Shown here one piece after another: positions 47,501-61,200 of a DNA stretch of 64,000 bases. The translations under genes and the position numbers were made by a program. Where the stretch lies: the NCBI GenBank assembly GCA_036674765.1, contig JARVKI010000012.1, positions 496,001 to 560,000 on the forward strand. The letters run 5' to 3'. This DNA comes from Seiridium cupressi. Taxonomy: Eukaryota; Ascomycota; Sordariomycetes; Amphisphaeriales; Sporocadaceae. The notes under the pieces are model-generated. The model worked only from the letters and a program-made list of their open reading frames with translations, made no database searches and had not been told where the DNA came from. Numbering within the stretch: position 1 is the first letter of the stretch; every line of letters begins with the position of its first letter.

Positions 47501-49623
47501 AATTAATTAAGGACTTACCCGATAGGTACTTGGTGCTCAAGTATTGTTTTTCCATCTCGGGCTCTTACTGATTTCTGGCTCAGCCGGTCTAAGAGAACAG
47601 TCAGGGGGATCCCATGCTACGATTGTCAGCAGTTCCCTGGTTTGCTTGGGATACATTTTGCTACCGTTTGCTATATCCCTTGGGCTTCCAGCCCATAGCA
47701 ATTCCATTATGTGGCAGCCAGGGTGTTTAAAGATCCAGGTGGCACCATTGGGTCCTTCGGAGCACCATCAAATCACTTTGGCCATTGAAGGGGAGTTGTT
47801 TACGTACCTTTGCTTGGATGGGCGTCGGCACAGTGGAATCCAGCTCCCATGCAGATGCACCTAACTTGAAGTATCTACCCCAAGGCCTCTTCCTGCCACT
47901 TTCTGGACTGGAAGCGCCGATGTTCGCACTTCAAGACAGGGGCTTCCCGTCCGGAATGAGTGCCAACCAGAGCGATTCATTGGAGGGGGTCTGGAAGGTC
48001 GCCGTTCGAAGACTGGATATGCACCAATGTATAGTAGGGCAGTCATGAACCATGGGACGGTCGAATTGACTACGAAATGCGTTGAGCAAATTTATGTGTA
48101 TCCGGCTTCGAGCTCCATCTCCTGTCCCTGGTTCTAATCGCTCTTTTTGTAGCCAGGGATGCAAGGTTCCCTCGAGACTCTAGTCATTATCACGGAGATG
48201 CTAGCAACGGGACAGAGAACCTTAACCTATTGATGACCTTGCTATGCACTTGGAATTGAGCAAGAATCATTGGCTCAGCAGCAAAGATGGTCATCAAACT
48301 TGGAGATCACCCGACTCGCGGAATGTCAGCCGGTTGGCAGTAGTGCTCTCCTTAGCAGCTTGTCCCTCCTTCGCGAAAGTATGGCGTACTGCCGTGAGGG
48401 ATGGAGCAATGGTAGGGAGGGCACATAGAATGAGCACTATTAGCACTTGGGAAAGACGCCCAAAACGACCTCCCCTCATTTTGAAGCGATGCCATCCTTG
48501 ATAAGACTGAAGGGGCCCAGGCAGTTACCAGCAAAGCGGTTCCCCAATATGCGCGTGATCATGCGTGCATGGGACTGACAAGGATACCGCTGCCAGATGG
48601 TAATTAACAGAAATACCATCAAGATTAGCACCATTGAAGACGCGACCGAGCTAGGCATATTTTGCGCATGGCACACTGCACATCGTCGGCTCGACTTGTT
48701 TCGTCATGGGCTGATTCAACAACCGGCGTCCGCTGCGGTCCCACTGTCCCTGCTCTGCTCACGAACGCACTTGTGCCGCCTACCCTCGATGGATACCCCC
48801 ATCCGCGGATCAAGCACTACAGTTACGACACCTTCTACCATCGCCCACGCCACTGCGAAATGGCTCAACCCCAGCAAAGTGACATGGCACACAAAGAACC
48901 TCACTAGGACATTTTACAAGACAGGACATTGTTCCTGGCTATCGAATTTGACAAAGTAACTTCAAGTTTGGCTTTCTCTTCCCCCCCCCCCAAATGCAAT
49001 CGCGAGACAAACCAACGTCCGCGACGCTCTCGGCTCGACAATCGACCGAAGAACTGATGATTTTCGATAAAACCTGACCAACTGGCTATGCGTAGCCTTT
49101 CGCCGCCGACCGACATGCAAGCAAACAGACGTGCCGAAAACACAATGTACCAGGCTCTTGAAAAAATATTTGCCGCGAGGCAACCCCAGATCTTTTTCCC
49201 ACCGCTCCCGTAACGAGTCTCCCGAGATGAACAAATTCCAAAAAAAGACAACATTGCAAGGGTAACCGAAAAGCAATGGATATACGCGCTGGTTGTTCGT
49301 TGCCGAACGAGACTGATTCTAAGCCGCACCCACCATCCTCTTTTAAACATAATCCGTGAGAAGCGCGATCGTACCATAGCCATTTTCTACTCGACTCGGT
49401 CGACGAGTTGGTGTGACGGCTGTTTTTTGAGACTCTAGACCAGTCGTCGAGCCGTAGATTAGGAAAAGCATTAGTCAACATAGAAACCCTCTCGATCTAC
49501 GGTGGATCGAGCCTGGAGCAAGAGAGCCAACTGTCCAGCAGTAAATACTCCGCCGTCTGCGCGTGCTTTATTGACCGGTGAAGGGATGCGAGTGCTCATT
49601 TTCGCTCAACAAGACCCATAAGC
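44589..49623. other. About 5 kb gene-poor region; no gene called
   Basis: All frames here are short or lack motifs. The longest, 48904-49383 minus, lies in what is probably the 3' side of the next regulator and reads like noncoding sequence. A run of 11 C occurs near 48981-48991. No repeat family or transposon end was recognised. Confidence 0.5.
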
Positions 49624-50907
49624 CTATTTTTTCTGTCGATTAAGCCTGCCTAGCATGCCACGGTCAATGTCGTGATTCGAGTCCATGATGCTGCCCAGAC
49701 TCATGACTGAGTTCGCAGATGTCCCGCTGGCCGGCGGTCCAGACGGACTGCCTCGAGGTGGCGGTGTTCTACTATCATATCCGGACGGCGGTGGAGGCTG
49801 AGTAGGCATTGGCCCGTAGGGAGCCAAGTGACTAGGACTGCTGCTCGAGGAAGGCGACCGTCTTCGAATACCATCCTCCGGAAACGTGTTGGGCGGTGGC
49901 AGACGCATAGCATGGTCTTCCTCAGGCGGCCTCTGCCGTCTTCTGCCACCATCAGACCTGTCGTCGGGGTAGCCACCAAAAGAACCCGTGGGAGATGGTA
50001 GAGGCTGATCATATTGATTCGACCCCTGATACGGTCCGCTGGCCCCTGGGAGCGGCTGTCCATACGATCCGTATAACTGTGTACCCGGAGGGATGTTTTG
50101 TAGTGCAGACACCGGTACAAAGGCCGTGGAAGCTGCCGACGAAACCGGCTGGAATACACATTCCTGATTCATCTTAATGCAGTTCGTGCATTTACCCCCT
50201 GGCGAGTTCTGGTAGCCGCTACATCGAATCTATGGGAAATGTCAGCTTAGAACCTTGTCTAGCAGGTGCTGCCATTGGGAGTGACTGCTCACCTTCCGTC
50301 TTCTACAGTATCTGCAGGCAATCGATGTTCGCTGCCGAGGTGCAGCCTGCTGGTGCTGCATAGCAGCTTGCCCGGGACCTCCTGGAGGGTAGTCTCCAAG
50401 ATAGCCTGGCGGACCACGATCCGGGCGATAAGCGTAGCCATATTGATCGTTGTAAGGCGAGGGAGGCATAGCCCTCTGCTGGGCGTAGTATGGTGGGCCG
50501 CGAGGGTCCTGAGATGGGTAGCCAGGCCTGGAATCACTTGGATGAGGCTGGACTGGTGGTAAGTACTGATGGCTCGGAGGAGGCGGGTAAGAGCTGCTTG
50601 GGGGAGAATAGCCATTCTGGTGACCTGCTCCACCGCTCGGCGGCGGGTAGCCATTTGCAGAATTCGGCGAGCCTCCGTAGGTAGCAGTGCGCGAATCCCA
50701 ACCTCTTCCTGATGGAGCCCCGTACGGCCCGTTGGGCCCGTTGGGGTCCTGAATGGAAGGGAGAGTGACTGGTCCGGCTGCCATTGGTGGTCTTGGATGA
50801 TACGGTATTCCCCTGGAACGATCGTCCTCTTCTCCTGGAGGGGGAGGGTACTGAGATTCGTGATGGTCGTTTCTAGACGGTCCCCTGCTTCGATGGTCTT
50901 CCGCCAT
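49624..50907 (-). CDS. Zn(II)2Cys6 transcription factor with Pro/Gly/Tyr-rich flanks
   Basis: Two exons (50907-50293, 50229-49624) give 406 aa. The N-terminal half (1-190) is low-complexity and rich in Pro, Gly, Tyr and Ser (YPPPPSHQYLPP, SQDPRGPPYYAQQ). The zinc cluster is central: Cys198-X2-Cys201-X6-Cys208-X10-Cys219-X2-Cys222-X6-Cys229, from SIACRYCRRRK to CTNCIKMNQECVFQPVSS. The intron (63 nt) splits it after the basic RRRK. The C-terminal half is again Pro/Ser-rich and ends GMLGRLNRQKK. There is no fungal_trans middle-homology region, so this belongs to the short class of zinc-cluster proteins. It is likely nuclear and DNA-binding; targets are unknown. About 13 kb upstream holds no gene, which would suit a gene with complex control. 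Confidence 0.9.
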
Positions 50908-51987
50908 GCTACGCTGACGAACGTTGAAGGGCGCCAGTTTCAAGAATGTGCTTTGACAGCCCACTTCTACTTGAATGTTGGTGGTCCTGCAAGAGAAATG
51001 GGGATTTTGGACAGAGAGTGCGGTTTTGGACAGCGTTGCCAGGTCGCAACGGGCCGTCCCTTTGCGCCCGTCGAGCGGGTGTTTAATGCTCGCGATCAAA
51101 CCCAAAATAATCCCACGGGAGACGCCAACAAGACGAGTCAGTCCACGGGGTTATAGAAGCTTGCAGGCGTCCAATCAGTTCCGACCAAAACTTGTGAATG
51201 AAAGAAGATTCTTGTGATGTAGTAACGGACGCGGCTCAAACGCCAAACCTTTCATCCACCTGAAGGGTAGGCCCAACGTTGAGTTGGTCGACCAAGTAGA
51301 GAGCTAAGGGAGAGGGCAGCGTTGAAGGGGGGTAGTGCACTAATTAAATGCGCGGGAGGTTCAGAGCGATGGTGGAGAGCGCTCAACTCAGCGGCGGTGG
51401 CAGGAGAATTTTGGTACAATGTAGATTAGCGGGGCCAGCCGTGTACCAGCAGTTCACCAGGGGCGGAGACTGGAAGTACCGGGGAGTGCCTAAAGTCTAT
51501 ACTTGGAGGACAAGTCTGGTGCGGGAGGTCCCTCTTTTGGGGGCTGCAAAGCAAGGAGCCTCTAAAATACCAAAGTTAGCACCTTGCAGCCGAACAGAAT
51601 TAGGCGTGTGGATTTTATAGAGGATGTGATATGATGATTTCTGACGCGTGCTGGCGAGAGAGATAAATGCAAGTATGAAATATAATAAAAATCTTAAAAT
51701 GCACCAAAACGCAAAAGCAAGAAAGGTCAAAGTTAAGTTGGTAGTTGCAAACAGGGCAACAACATTATTTTTGGTGTGCAACACTCAAAGGGTAGCGTCA
51801 AACGAGCCCGATTTAGGTGGACATCAGGACTTACATAACAGCTTGTTACAATTTAGGGAGTAGCTGACGAGCCGCTTCGCTACCTTGCAACGAGTCGCAG
51901 GCACGAAAACGGAGAAGTAGCCGAGGTATGAGGCTCAACCATAAGGGCCGACTGGCAGAAGGGGGAGAGGAGAAGAAAGAAAAAAAA

Positions 51988-52006
51988 GTGTGTGTGTGTG
52001 TGTGTG
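51988..52006. repeat. GT dinucleotide microsatellite, followed by GA repeats
   Basis: An uninterrupted GT run of 19 bases is followed by GAGTGTGAGAGAGAGAG to about 52021. It lies 1.1 kb upstream of the zinc-cluster start codon. Confidence 0.95.
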
Positions 52007-55000
52007 AGTGTGAGAGAGAGAGTCAAAATCCTGGCGGCCACGTTGATGTGGATGGAGGAGGGGATCCAAGATGCTGAGATCGATGGCACTTGCCACGGCC
52101 GAGCTCTGGGGTTGAGGCGGACCTCGCAGGTCCCTGAACCAACAACCATGAGTCGGGGAAGAATGTGGATTTTCTGGTGTCTAGTCAAGGGGATACTAAA
52201 ACGCACCTTTGCTCGACGACTACCGTGTGGAGTTGGAAGTTCGGGTTCGTGCCTATGGCCCGCGGTAGACTGACCGATAGCTGATCAGATGTTTGGTGGA
52301 TGTGTCGGAAAGACCAGTCAGTGGTTGGCTTTCCAGGACTAAGACGTCTTCTTGGGAGCGCTAAGTCGCTAGCCAATGGCCGAATTCAATGTCAAATTAG
52401 TATGATCAAGCGGCCTTTTGCCTACGGCTACGCCCACGCTTCGAGGAGGTGTACGAGAGGCACACAACCGTGTGGCAGGCAGATTCGACTCTTGGGGGCT
52501 CGAGCGGATGGGGATCAGAGCGGCTGCACGTGTCTGGGGGAGGCGCCCGGCTGCTGGGAGGGTTGTGGCACGCGCGGCCGTTCAATGCGGTGGTTTGCTC
52601 GAGGCCAACGGCAACCAGAAGTGCGAGGAATGGGTTGAGACGACGGGGGAGAAGGTGGGAGGAGAGATGTCAGAGCTTAGTAGGGCGTGTGGTACAAAGC
52701 AGTTTGAAGGCGTCGTTGCAGCTGCAGTTGCGGGTGGGTGCAAATGCAGGATGGGCCCAGAAATGCGGGACGCCCAGGGTGTTTTGCGAGGGGCGGATCT
52801 TGTTCCAATCAAGTCAAGGTTTAGGCGTCTAATCCCGGAACCCGTCAGAACGGGCCTTGCTGGCCGCAGCCCGGGCCGCAGCTGAATGGTCCAAGATGAT
52901 TTGGTTTAAAATAAAAACGATAAAATAAACCACTGCAGCTCCGTATGCAGGCTTGCAGCTGTCAGAGGATCGAAAAAGTGGCCGGACTGACCAGGTATTC
53001 TCCGCTCGTCCAGCCTGGCTATTGTGTTAACTCTGTCGTCGTCTGCCGGCGAGTCGCGCCTTTTCCCAGCTTGCGCTTCAATTGTTTGCAAGGCGAACGT
53101 AGTGTGTTTTGCACGTTGACGTCCTGGCCGGGATGGCAGGCAAGGGTGCTGTGACGTATGGCTGCCCCTGGTCTTTGCACTCCGGCATCAAATTCCTCGG
53201 TTGCAGGGCTGAGTAGTTGGGGAGGGGCGATCTAGACTCCGAGTTTTGAGACCTCGAGCCGCCTTACAACTCGTTGGAGAGAGAAAAAACGCAGCCGCAA
53301 ATTTTGTTCTTTCTTCCCAGGCCGAGTCTATCAAACGGGACCGATGCACACACTGCCCAAGAGGGAACAAGATGGTGATAGTGGTATTATTGTTGGCCGT
53401 GCCTATTGTTGCGGGTGCCACGTCCTCCTACCGCCAGCCAGCCGCTCATGCAACGGGTCGAGCGCTATACTTGTTGCTTAGAACGTCAGAGCAACATAAC
53501 AAGCAGGATGCACGCGTCTTGCTCTAGCTGCCGCGATGATGTGCACGATGATGTGTATCGTGTGCAGCTTGCTGACCACCAGAACAGCCACGTTGTATTT
53601 TGGTGATGGTGTGTGTTGGAGGGAGCGTGCCGTGACACGACCGTTGGGCCCGAGGTAGTGAAAAAGAAAGGAAAAAAAAAAGAAAAAAAAAAAAGATGCT
53701 GACAAGGAAACAAGTCTTTGAGGGCCAGATTGGCAGACGTGATCCTTTTGCTAATTGAAGTCTGACACACCCAACTCTGCCTGCCGTTGGCGCGCGGGGG
53801 TGAACGTTTTTCTTCCCCTTTCTCTTCAATGCGGCCGTGTTGCTTCGCTATCTGCCCATGACCTGAAAATCCAATGCCTGTCTACACTAGGGCAGATGCC
53901 TCGCCTGGGTCCGCTGCACTTCAAAACATGCGACCACCCACTTGTCATCAATGTGCTCGATTACCTGCATGCGCTTGCGGAAGGCAAGGACAGGAAACCT
54001 TCGCAGCACGTACTAAGCAAGCCCTGGGCCTGGGAATACGGGAACATGGACTGCAATTATTGCAAGGACAGGCCTGCATGCACCGACGGAGGGCAGACAG
54101 AGTACATGTACGGAGTGGGTGAAGGAAGTACTTTGCCCGGCTGGGCTAGACTGGCATTGACAATTGGCAAATGCCATCCATGTAGGTTGATGACTGATTG
54201 GCGTGCAGCTGCAGCGGTACGTATTCCCATCCCAGATCCGGCTGCGCATACGAGTGGCAGCTTATTGGGCTCGAATGAAAGACAGATCAGTCTCGAAATT
54301 GCGGGTGGCTCATCCTAGACGCTAGACGGGATGGCGGTCCCAGAGGTTTGGCACTCAGCTTTCTTTTTCCCTGCCACAAGCCCACTGCTCCCGCCGCAGG
54401 CTCGCCTACTGCCCTCCACACCGCTGCTTTTCCCTTGTCCCTGTCCCTTCCCATCGTCCAAAGGATGATGACCTCAACGTTGGTTGGTCTTCTATCGCGG
54501 TCCGTGGCTGAGATGGCCTGTGGCCGTACGTCTGGACGCGCCTGTGGTCGAAAAGACAGCATGCGCTGCGGTTCCTGCCACCCGCCGCCCGCCCTGCCTT
54601 TTGCAAAGGCCGTGGCCCGTGGATGAGCAAATCGCGCCCAAAGGAACCTGCCAAGAACAGTCGGACGGAAGGGGTAAGGCGACGGAGGGGCCCCAAATCC
54701 CAACGAGATGGCTCGAGCTGACGGGGAATCCCGAGGCGGAACCTTGAAACTCTGATGAACCGCTGCAAGTCGACTGGGGTTGCTCCAAGGTTGGGATGGA
54801 TCCTACGGTTCACGGACAACAAAGGCTAAATACGGTTCACTCGGCGTCACACACCTGACACTCGCAGCTTTCGGCAGAGAGATCCAGAGATCAGCTGGCT
54901 TTGGGCCAGAATGGCAGGTCAAAGTCTGATTGCCGATTAAAGCGTGACAAAGCTGCGACTCCTCAATGAACATCCTGTACAGATCAGTCTGTCGCGCCGG

Positions 55001-55867
55001 GATACGCAAAAGTCACATGGCTCAATTGTCCGGATCTCGCTGTCATTTTCTATATTGTCGAAACTGCACGAGGTCGAGTCAATCAACCCTTTTCACTCGT
55101 TCAACCAGGATGCTTTCAGGTTTCTCTCGCTTATGCACAATCCTCTTTCTCTCTCTGTCTTTTATCTCTGCACGGGATGATTGCGGCGGCAGCGTTCAGT
55201 ACCAGAAAGTCGTGGCATGCGGCGCCATGTTGGCTGCCTGGTGCTAGATGCACGCTCAGTGCCAAGTTGCTTCTTGTCATTTGGACGAGCGAACAAGCGG
55301 ACCCCTCGCTCCCAGCACAGGTTGGATCCGGATGGAGGAGGCAATATTCGCTTCCGCTTACAGAGTTCACTTATGGCTGGGATGCCGGGTTTTGTTGAGT
55401 TCAGTGGCGGCATTCTTCTACGTAACATAGCCCCCTTGCCAATAGCAGAGATTGCTTGGGTGCATCGCAAAGTTCAGATTGTGTGGGTGGTGACGCTGAT
55501 GGCTAGGTACGGCGTCGCCCACATCGGCTCCTCAACCTCCGAACTCGCCATGACAGAGCGACGCTGTGCAAATGACCCGATCCTCAAGGCACGATTCTTT
55601 CTGACAGGCATATGCACTGCAGTACACATACCTAGCCTGGTCGAGGCGTAGCATTGGCCCACTAGGGCTCGGATCGCATCGCATCGCTCTATCGTGACGT
55701 GCAACTGCGGGTGACAGGTTGCTACGCAAGGTCTTTTTGTCTAAAAGGAAGCGAGGGGGGGGGTATAAGTATGACTCGGGTAGCGGTATTTGCACGTTGC
55801 ACGATAAAAAGCCCCGTCGTTTTAAGGCTAACAAACCTATTCCGTCCATCCTGCTCCTGTATCGCCC

Positions 55868-55897
55868 ACCGTACCGTACCGTAGACCGTACCGTACT
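55868..55897. repeat. CCGTA pentamer repeat
   Basis: The pentamer CCGTA recurs five times in 30 bases, with one TAGA interruption. It is in the gene-free stretch. Confidence 0.85.
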
Positions 55898-58254
55898 GCA
55901 ACCACTTGCCCGCTGCTGCTGTGCTCGGGACGCACGTCAGCCTCGGCCTGGTCCTTCTGTGGGGTGCAGAGCCAGGGTAATGCAAGATAGCGTTGTGGTG
56001 TACCATCGTCTTCAATACACGGGTGCTGTTGGGATTGGCTGGGGCCAAAGACGTTAGACTCCTCCGAGGGATGGCCCGTTGAGACTAGTAAGGGTCGTGC
56101 AAGGCACTGTGGTACCTACGTAGCGTGTTCCGGTCCATACCGCGACTTTTTGCGTAGAGAGTACTATTTCGCGAAGCCTCAGTCTGACGTGTAGGCCGAC
56201 GGGGATCCTGCTGCGCTGGACCGATTGACTGAAGAATAAGGGAAACAGTTGGGCAGATACGATCGATCATCTTCCATAATCATTTCACCGAGGCCGCATG
56301 TAAGCTTAATTTTCGTCGCCATATACCTATTCAGACTGCCGATTAAGGTCCTGCCTTGTTCTAGTTCAAGCCCCCGAGTGCCCCGAAAATTTGGAAATAA
56401 AGAGATATATGAAAGAGGAAAAGGAGAATTTGGCAAGAGAAGAAAAGTGTATTAATAGTCTCCTACGTCAATCGGCGTTCGATTGAAAATGAAGAACAGA
56501 GTTTCTCTCACAAGTAATGAAGGCTGGTAGATTTATTGACTACAGCTGATATAGAGTTCTAATGAAAGTTAAGGTTGGTTCTGTCTAAGTGAAATGTGTA
56601 CATCGTATAGTAGATGACACAATTCCGCCGGGCGCGGGATCTCCGATGCCCATATCGGTTCACGTGGCTTCCCGTATACGGATCCCCAGGACCCCAGGTA
56701 GGGTGTCTGGCTGGCGACTTGGCGGCGGGCCATGCCTCCGTTCTCGAAAATTCCCTCGAAACTGGGGAGGGGGGGGGAAAAATACAAAAGGTCACAATCA
56801 GATACGGAAACGCAGGCAATCCCTGGTAACAGACCGCATTGGTGCCCGAAACATGGCCTGGTCACGATTGGGCCTGGCTACGAACGTAAAGTCCGACGAA
56901 CTGAAAGACGTGCAGCATTACCTACCACTGGGCGGTAAAAACCACATGTATGTAAGTAGGTAATCAATAGACACACACTGCATGCGGTCCGCCCCCGGCC
57001 ACTTCGAGATTTTCCAAGAAAGAAGCACACCGCCGTGGGTTCCAACGGTTGCGATCGGCCCTCGAACCTTATTAACGGGATGGTTCACGCTATTATAGCC
57101 CAGCACCGCTAGTTTAGATGTCTTCTTAGATCGACGGGAGAATGACCAACAGGATCATGTTGCAGCGTTTTCGGAGACGAGTGGTTCGGCCAGGTGGGTG
57201 TGAGGTCAAGGAATGAAGCGCTTCGTCGGCGGGTTTCTGGGATGGGATAGCCGGGCAGAAGTTGGAATAAGCCTCCTGTATGGATTGCCATCAGGCCATA
57301 GCCGAAGCGGCGGACCCAGGTCATCATGGCTGTGGCCGTCTCAGTGGCCGACGACGAGAGCGGCCTCGGGACCAAGCCCTTTCAATCAATCATATCATGA
57401 CGATTCTCCTGCTCTTTTCTAGCTAGTACTCCGCCCTCGACCGTCCGTCACTAACAATCCTTCTGGGGCCGCCCCCTTCTGCCGGTCCCAAACACTTGCA
57501 AAATCTTCCGTCGCCATTCGTTTGGGAAGGACGGGAGGTGTGTGTGTTCCTCTATTTCATTGGTCCCATGGAAACTTTTAGTCCCTCGAATCTGGTAAGG
57601 CCACGCAGGGCCCAGCGGCATCGTGCGCAAGGGCGGCAAAGGCGTGGCAAGCATGGGAGGGTAGATGAAGCCAAGGCGATTGAAGGCCCGGGGGTCCATC
57701 GCATCCAAGCTCCGACAATCCCTGGCCGCTCATTGACTAGAAATTGAAAGTACCGCACATCCATCTCCCCCAGAGCCTTGTCCGCCCACTGCAGTACATG
57801 GCCACACACAGAAGCAGGAAGTGTTCATATGATGGCCATATCCTTGCGTGAAATTGCAGTTTTTCTGTGGTGCTTTGGTATGCTGTCATGCAACCCCCGG
57901 CTCGTCACAAGATGCCCCCCCATCACCCGCCGATATCCATAGACGAACGGACCTTTGTCCCTCTTCAGCCGGGCCTTTGCCAGCTTGTCATCCCCAAGTG
58001 TCCGGGCTGGGCGTCTGGAGTGTGCGCCAGCTTTACGTCTGCCTCTCTGATCATGAGATTCCGGCTTTCCGTTTGTCGGACCATGGCCGTAAGCAGGAGC
58101 ACCTTCTCCACCCTCAATCAAAATAACCATCCCCTTCTCCCACAGGCCCGGGTACGCTGTATTACCCTTCGCAGCGACGTGCATGCCCGTCGTCGCTATG
58201 CGAGGGATCACTTAGGTTGCTGGTATGCGCTCCCTCGTCAAAAGGATCAACCCA

Positions 58255-58292
58255 CCCGTGGATGTTCGGTCCCGTGGATGTTCGGTCCCGTG
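58255..58292. repeat. 16-bp tandem repeat, two perfect copies plus 6 bases
   Basis: CCCGTGGATGTTCGGT occurs at 58255-58270 and 58271-58286, followed by CCCGTG. It is perfect and therefore recent. Confidence 0.95.
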
Positions 58293-61200
58293 TCTGCTTT
58301 TGCTACTGCTGCTACTACTGAGGGGATCAGTGCCCGTCAATACTGCGTTATCGCGAACCCTGCACGACGAGAGATCTCAAGCAGCATGACCACATTAGGC
58401 TGCTCCCGCGGTTTCTTTACATATCCGCCCGTTCCTAGGCCCCGAGTCCGAGCCCGTGTCCGTGTCCTGCCTTCAGGGCTATACGTGTGTGGGGGTGGGA
58501 ATACACATGAAAAAAAGTAACCTGTCACAGCGGGCTAGGCTATTTTGGGTATGAATGCCCTTTTTGTCGACTCGACCCTTGTTGCACATTTTGTGACAGA
58601 TCAGACTGTGTGTATAATCTTTTATAGGACCACTATAGTGATATGATGGTGGTGTGTAATAAGCGCGAATAAGTGTCGGAGTAAGTCGAATCCTTCAAAC
58701 TCGGCAAGCTGGCACGTCGTCACTTCATCCAGGTCGCCGGGTTGGGGTTTGCGAAAGGCACCAACTAGGGCAAATCGTGGACAGCGGACATTGGTCAACT
58801 ATCTTCTACTGTATGTTCTTGAGCGTATCCATGTCTATGGGATACAGTGATTGGAAGTCTAGGCAGCCTCGGAAAGAGGCTGCTACTTGATAATGGTCGT
58901 GTTATGTCCCAGGATGCAAGGCTAGCTCGCCATGTCACGCAGGTCGGTTGCCCCTTAGCCCGAATGATGATTGACAACATCAAACCAACAACCTTAGAGC
59001 ACTTTTGGTTGTCCTAACACGAGTGAACACGTTACAGAATTGGAATGCTATTTCGGCAGCAGGTATGGTGCTGCAAACGACAGAAGGAGCCGTTCCGGTG
59101 CACATATTCAAGCTAAGTACACCAACGCAGCATTTCTCACGATCATGAATGCTCATTTTGTTTACTGGCACAGGCAGCCCTTCGATTCGTGCGGTTATAG
59201 TGCAGCGGGTAAGCAATCAATAATTATTGGGCAGAGTATGGATGCTCTCTTCCAGAACATCCAGATATGTGCTGTTGGAGCCACAGCAAATGCTCCCATG
59301 ATTTCTTCATGGTCGCTTCGGCGCAAGGCGACTTATCCACAGACTATCGAACCCAGCCATTCGGCCGCTTCTTTCCATCGCGCAGCACCCAGGTATCAGA
59401 TATCGTAAGTCGCATGACATTACAATCAAGTCTAAGTCTTTGCTGGAATTGGCTGAGGGGAAACCCTATTTGAGGATGCGTCCTTGCTCGGACCCTGAAC
59501 GATTTGCGGGATCGACCTACCAGTGCTGTGACTCACGGGTATGAAAGATGCCGCGCTTCCCGCCGGGGCTCAGTCTAGGCCACTGCTCGTTACTATTTCG
59601 ATCATACAAGTAATAAGGGACGGTCCGCTTCTACCGCCAGGGACAATTTGGTTTCTCCAACCGTCTCAAAGCCATCGATCTTAGTGTTGTGCTGGCCCGA
59701 GTTCACAAACCCAAAGTCGGTTGCCGTAATCCCAGCTCCCCGGGTCCACTGTTGCGGCAGCTTTGAGTTGCCGCAAAGGGGTTGGTAGATTAGCTCGCCC
59801 GCCTACCGTGATAACCGCGACGCGGATGCTTCTGTGTTGCAACCCGGAACTCAATCTCCACCGTGGGGACGTGTTACTCGGTGTATGCGGCAGAGTCCTG
59901 GAGCTATGTACATTATGACAGCTTGATGATATCGGATGGAGATAGAGATCTGGGCTGTAGGCCTATCAGATCACGAGGAGGCATCCCGGGGGAGGTCCGT
60001 CCAACAGTAATTCCAAGAATGCTCGAAAACGCAAATGCCTTTAACTTTCGTGCCGCGGTTTTGGCTCGGGACGAGCTCAATAGTGGCTTGGGAAGAAGAG
60101 ATGGACCTGATGTTTACAGGCAGCTGAAACTCGAATCGTTGTGCACATGTGACGCTGAAGTGTCGCAATTCCTTATCGTCGTGCTTCTTGTTCCCTGTGG
60201 TTGCTCCAAAAACAGCCCCTCCGGACAACATAAGATTCGGCAAACCAACCCCTTATTTTACAAAATCATGATTGGGTGGCTGCAGCAAGGGCGCTTATCA
60301 AGGTTCAATTGCTCGTATCATTCCAAAGGGCTTATTCAACCTCTATTCATCTCCATGAGATCTTGCATCTCCCCCAACGAGCCGCAATCTGAGGCCAGGA
60401 TAGCAAGGATACCCCCAGTCGCCACCATGTCCAATTACAATCTTTCTGCAAAGCCGCTAGATATGCAGATTCCTACTTCCGCGGCCCTCAGATATATGCA
60501 GTACTGCAAAATCCGGGCATGTTGGCGGTCACATCGAACATTGCTTCTTCTTGCACTGTTGTCTTCCTAACCATCCTCGCGCACACCCGCATACTTGGTC
60601 AACATGATCCTTGGACATATACCCTCCCCCAAGTCTTATTTGTGTTATTAATCCGTCTATGGTACAGAAATTAGCGCCAATGCTGCATCATCAAGTCACT
60701 TTGGGCTGTTCCGAATTCCTTCGCCGCCAACATACCGACCGCATTGTTTGCTGGCAAATGGCCAGCCTATCGTCTTTCCTCACCGAAGACGCCTGTCCGA
60801 GCTTGTCGAATGCTGTATAGGCACAGCGCTGCATAAGGCGGCGGCTGTTCGATGTGTCGTCCAAGATCACGAGTCACCACAAATCAGTCTCCCCTGAAGA
60901 TGGAGTCGACAACACCACGATCGAACCGAAAGCGTCCAATCGAAAAAGCAAAGCACTACAAATACACTATAGGGTACAGATAGCATGACATGGCCGGCAC
61001 CGATGGGTACAACCCGTGTGCCATAATCATTGCGTGGCAACTTCGTGTTGGCAGACAGAATGACTGATCGTAAAGAACACTCCTTATGGCGGGCGCATCA
61101 CAGCCCCCAGTTTCTGCATATGGTGACTTGCAGATGAAGACCGCTAGCACGATTTGGGTATGCTTTTGCAAGGCCTCGACAATTTCGCTCAGTGTGATCG

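Noticed and set aside
53755..54318. 187-codon frame in the gene desert
   Set aside because: No motif, overlapping frames of similar length on the other strand, and no splice signals that improve it.
57867..58520. 217-codon frame in the gene desert
   Set aside because: Composition is Arg/Pro/Cys-heavy, it crosses the 16-bp tandem repeat, and another frame of similar quality overlaps it.
59863..60570. 235-codon frame in the gene desert
   Set aside because: It is the longest frame in the desert but has no recognised domain, signal peptide or intron support.
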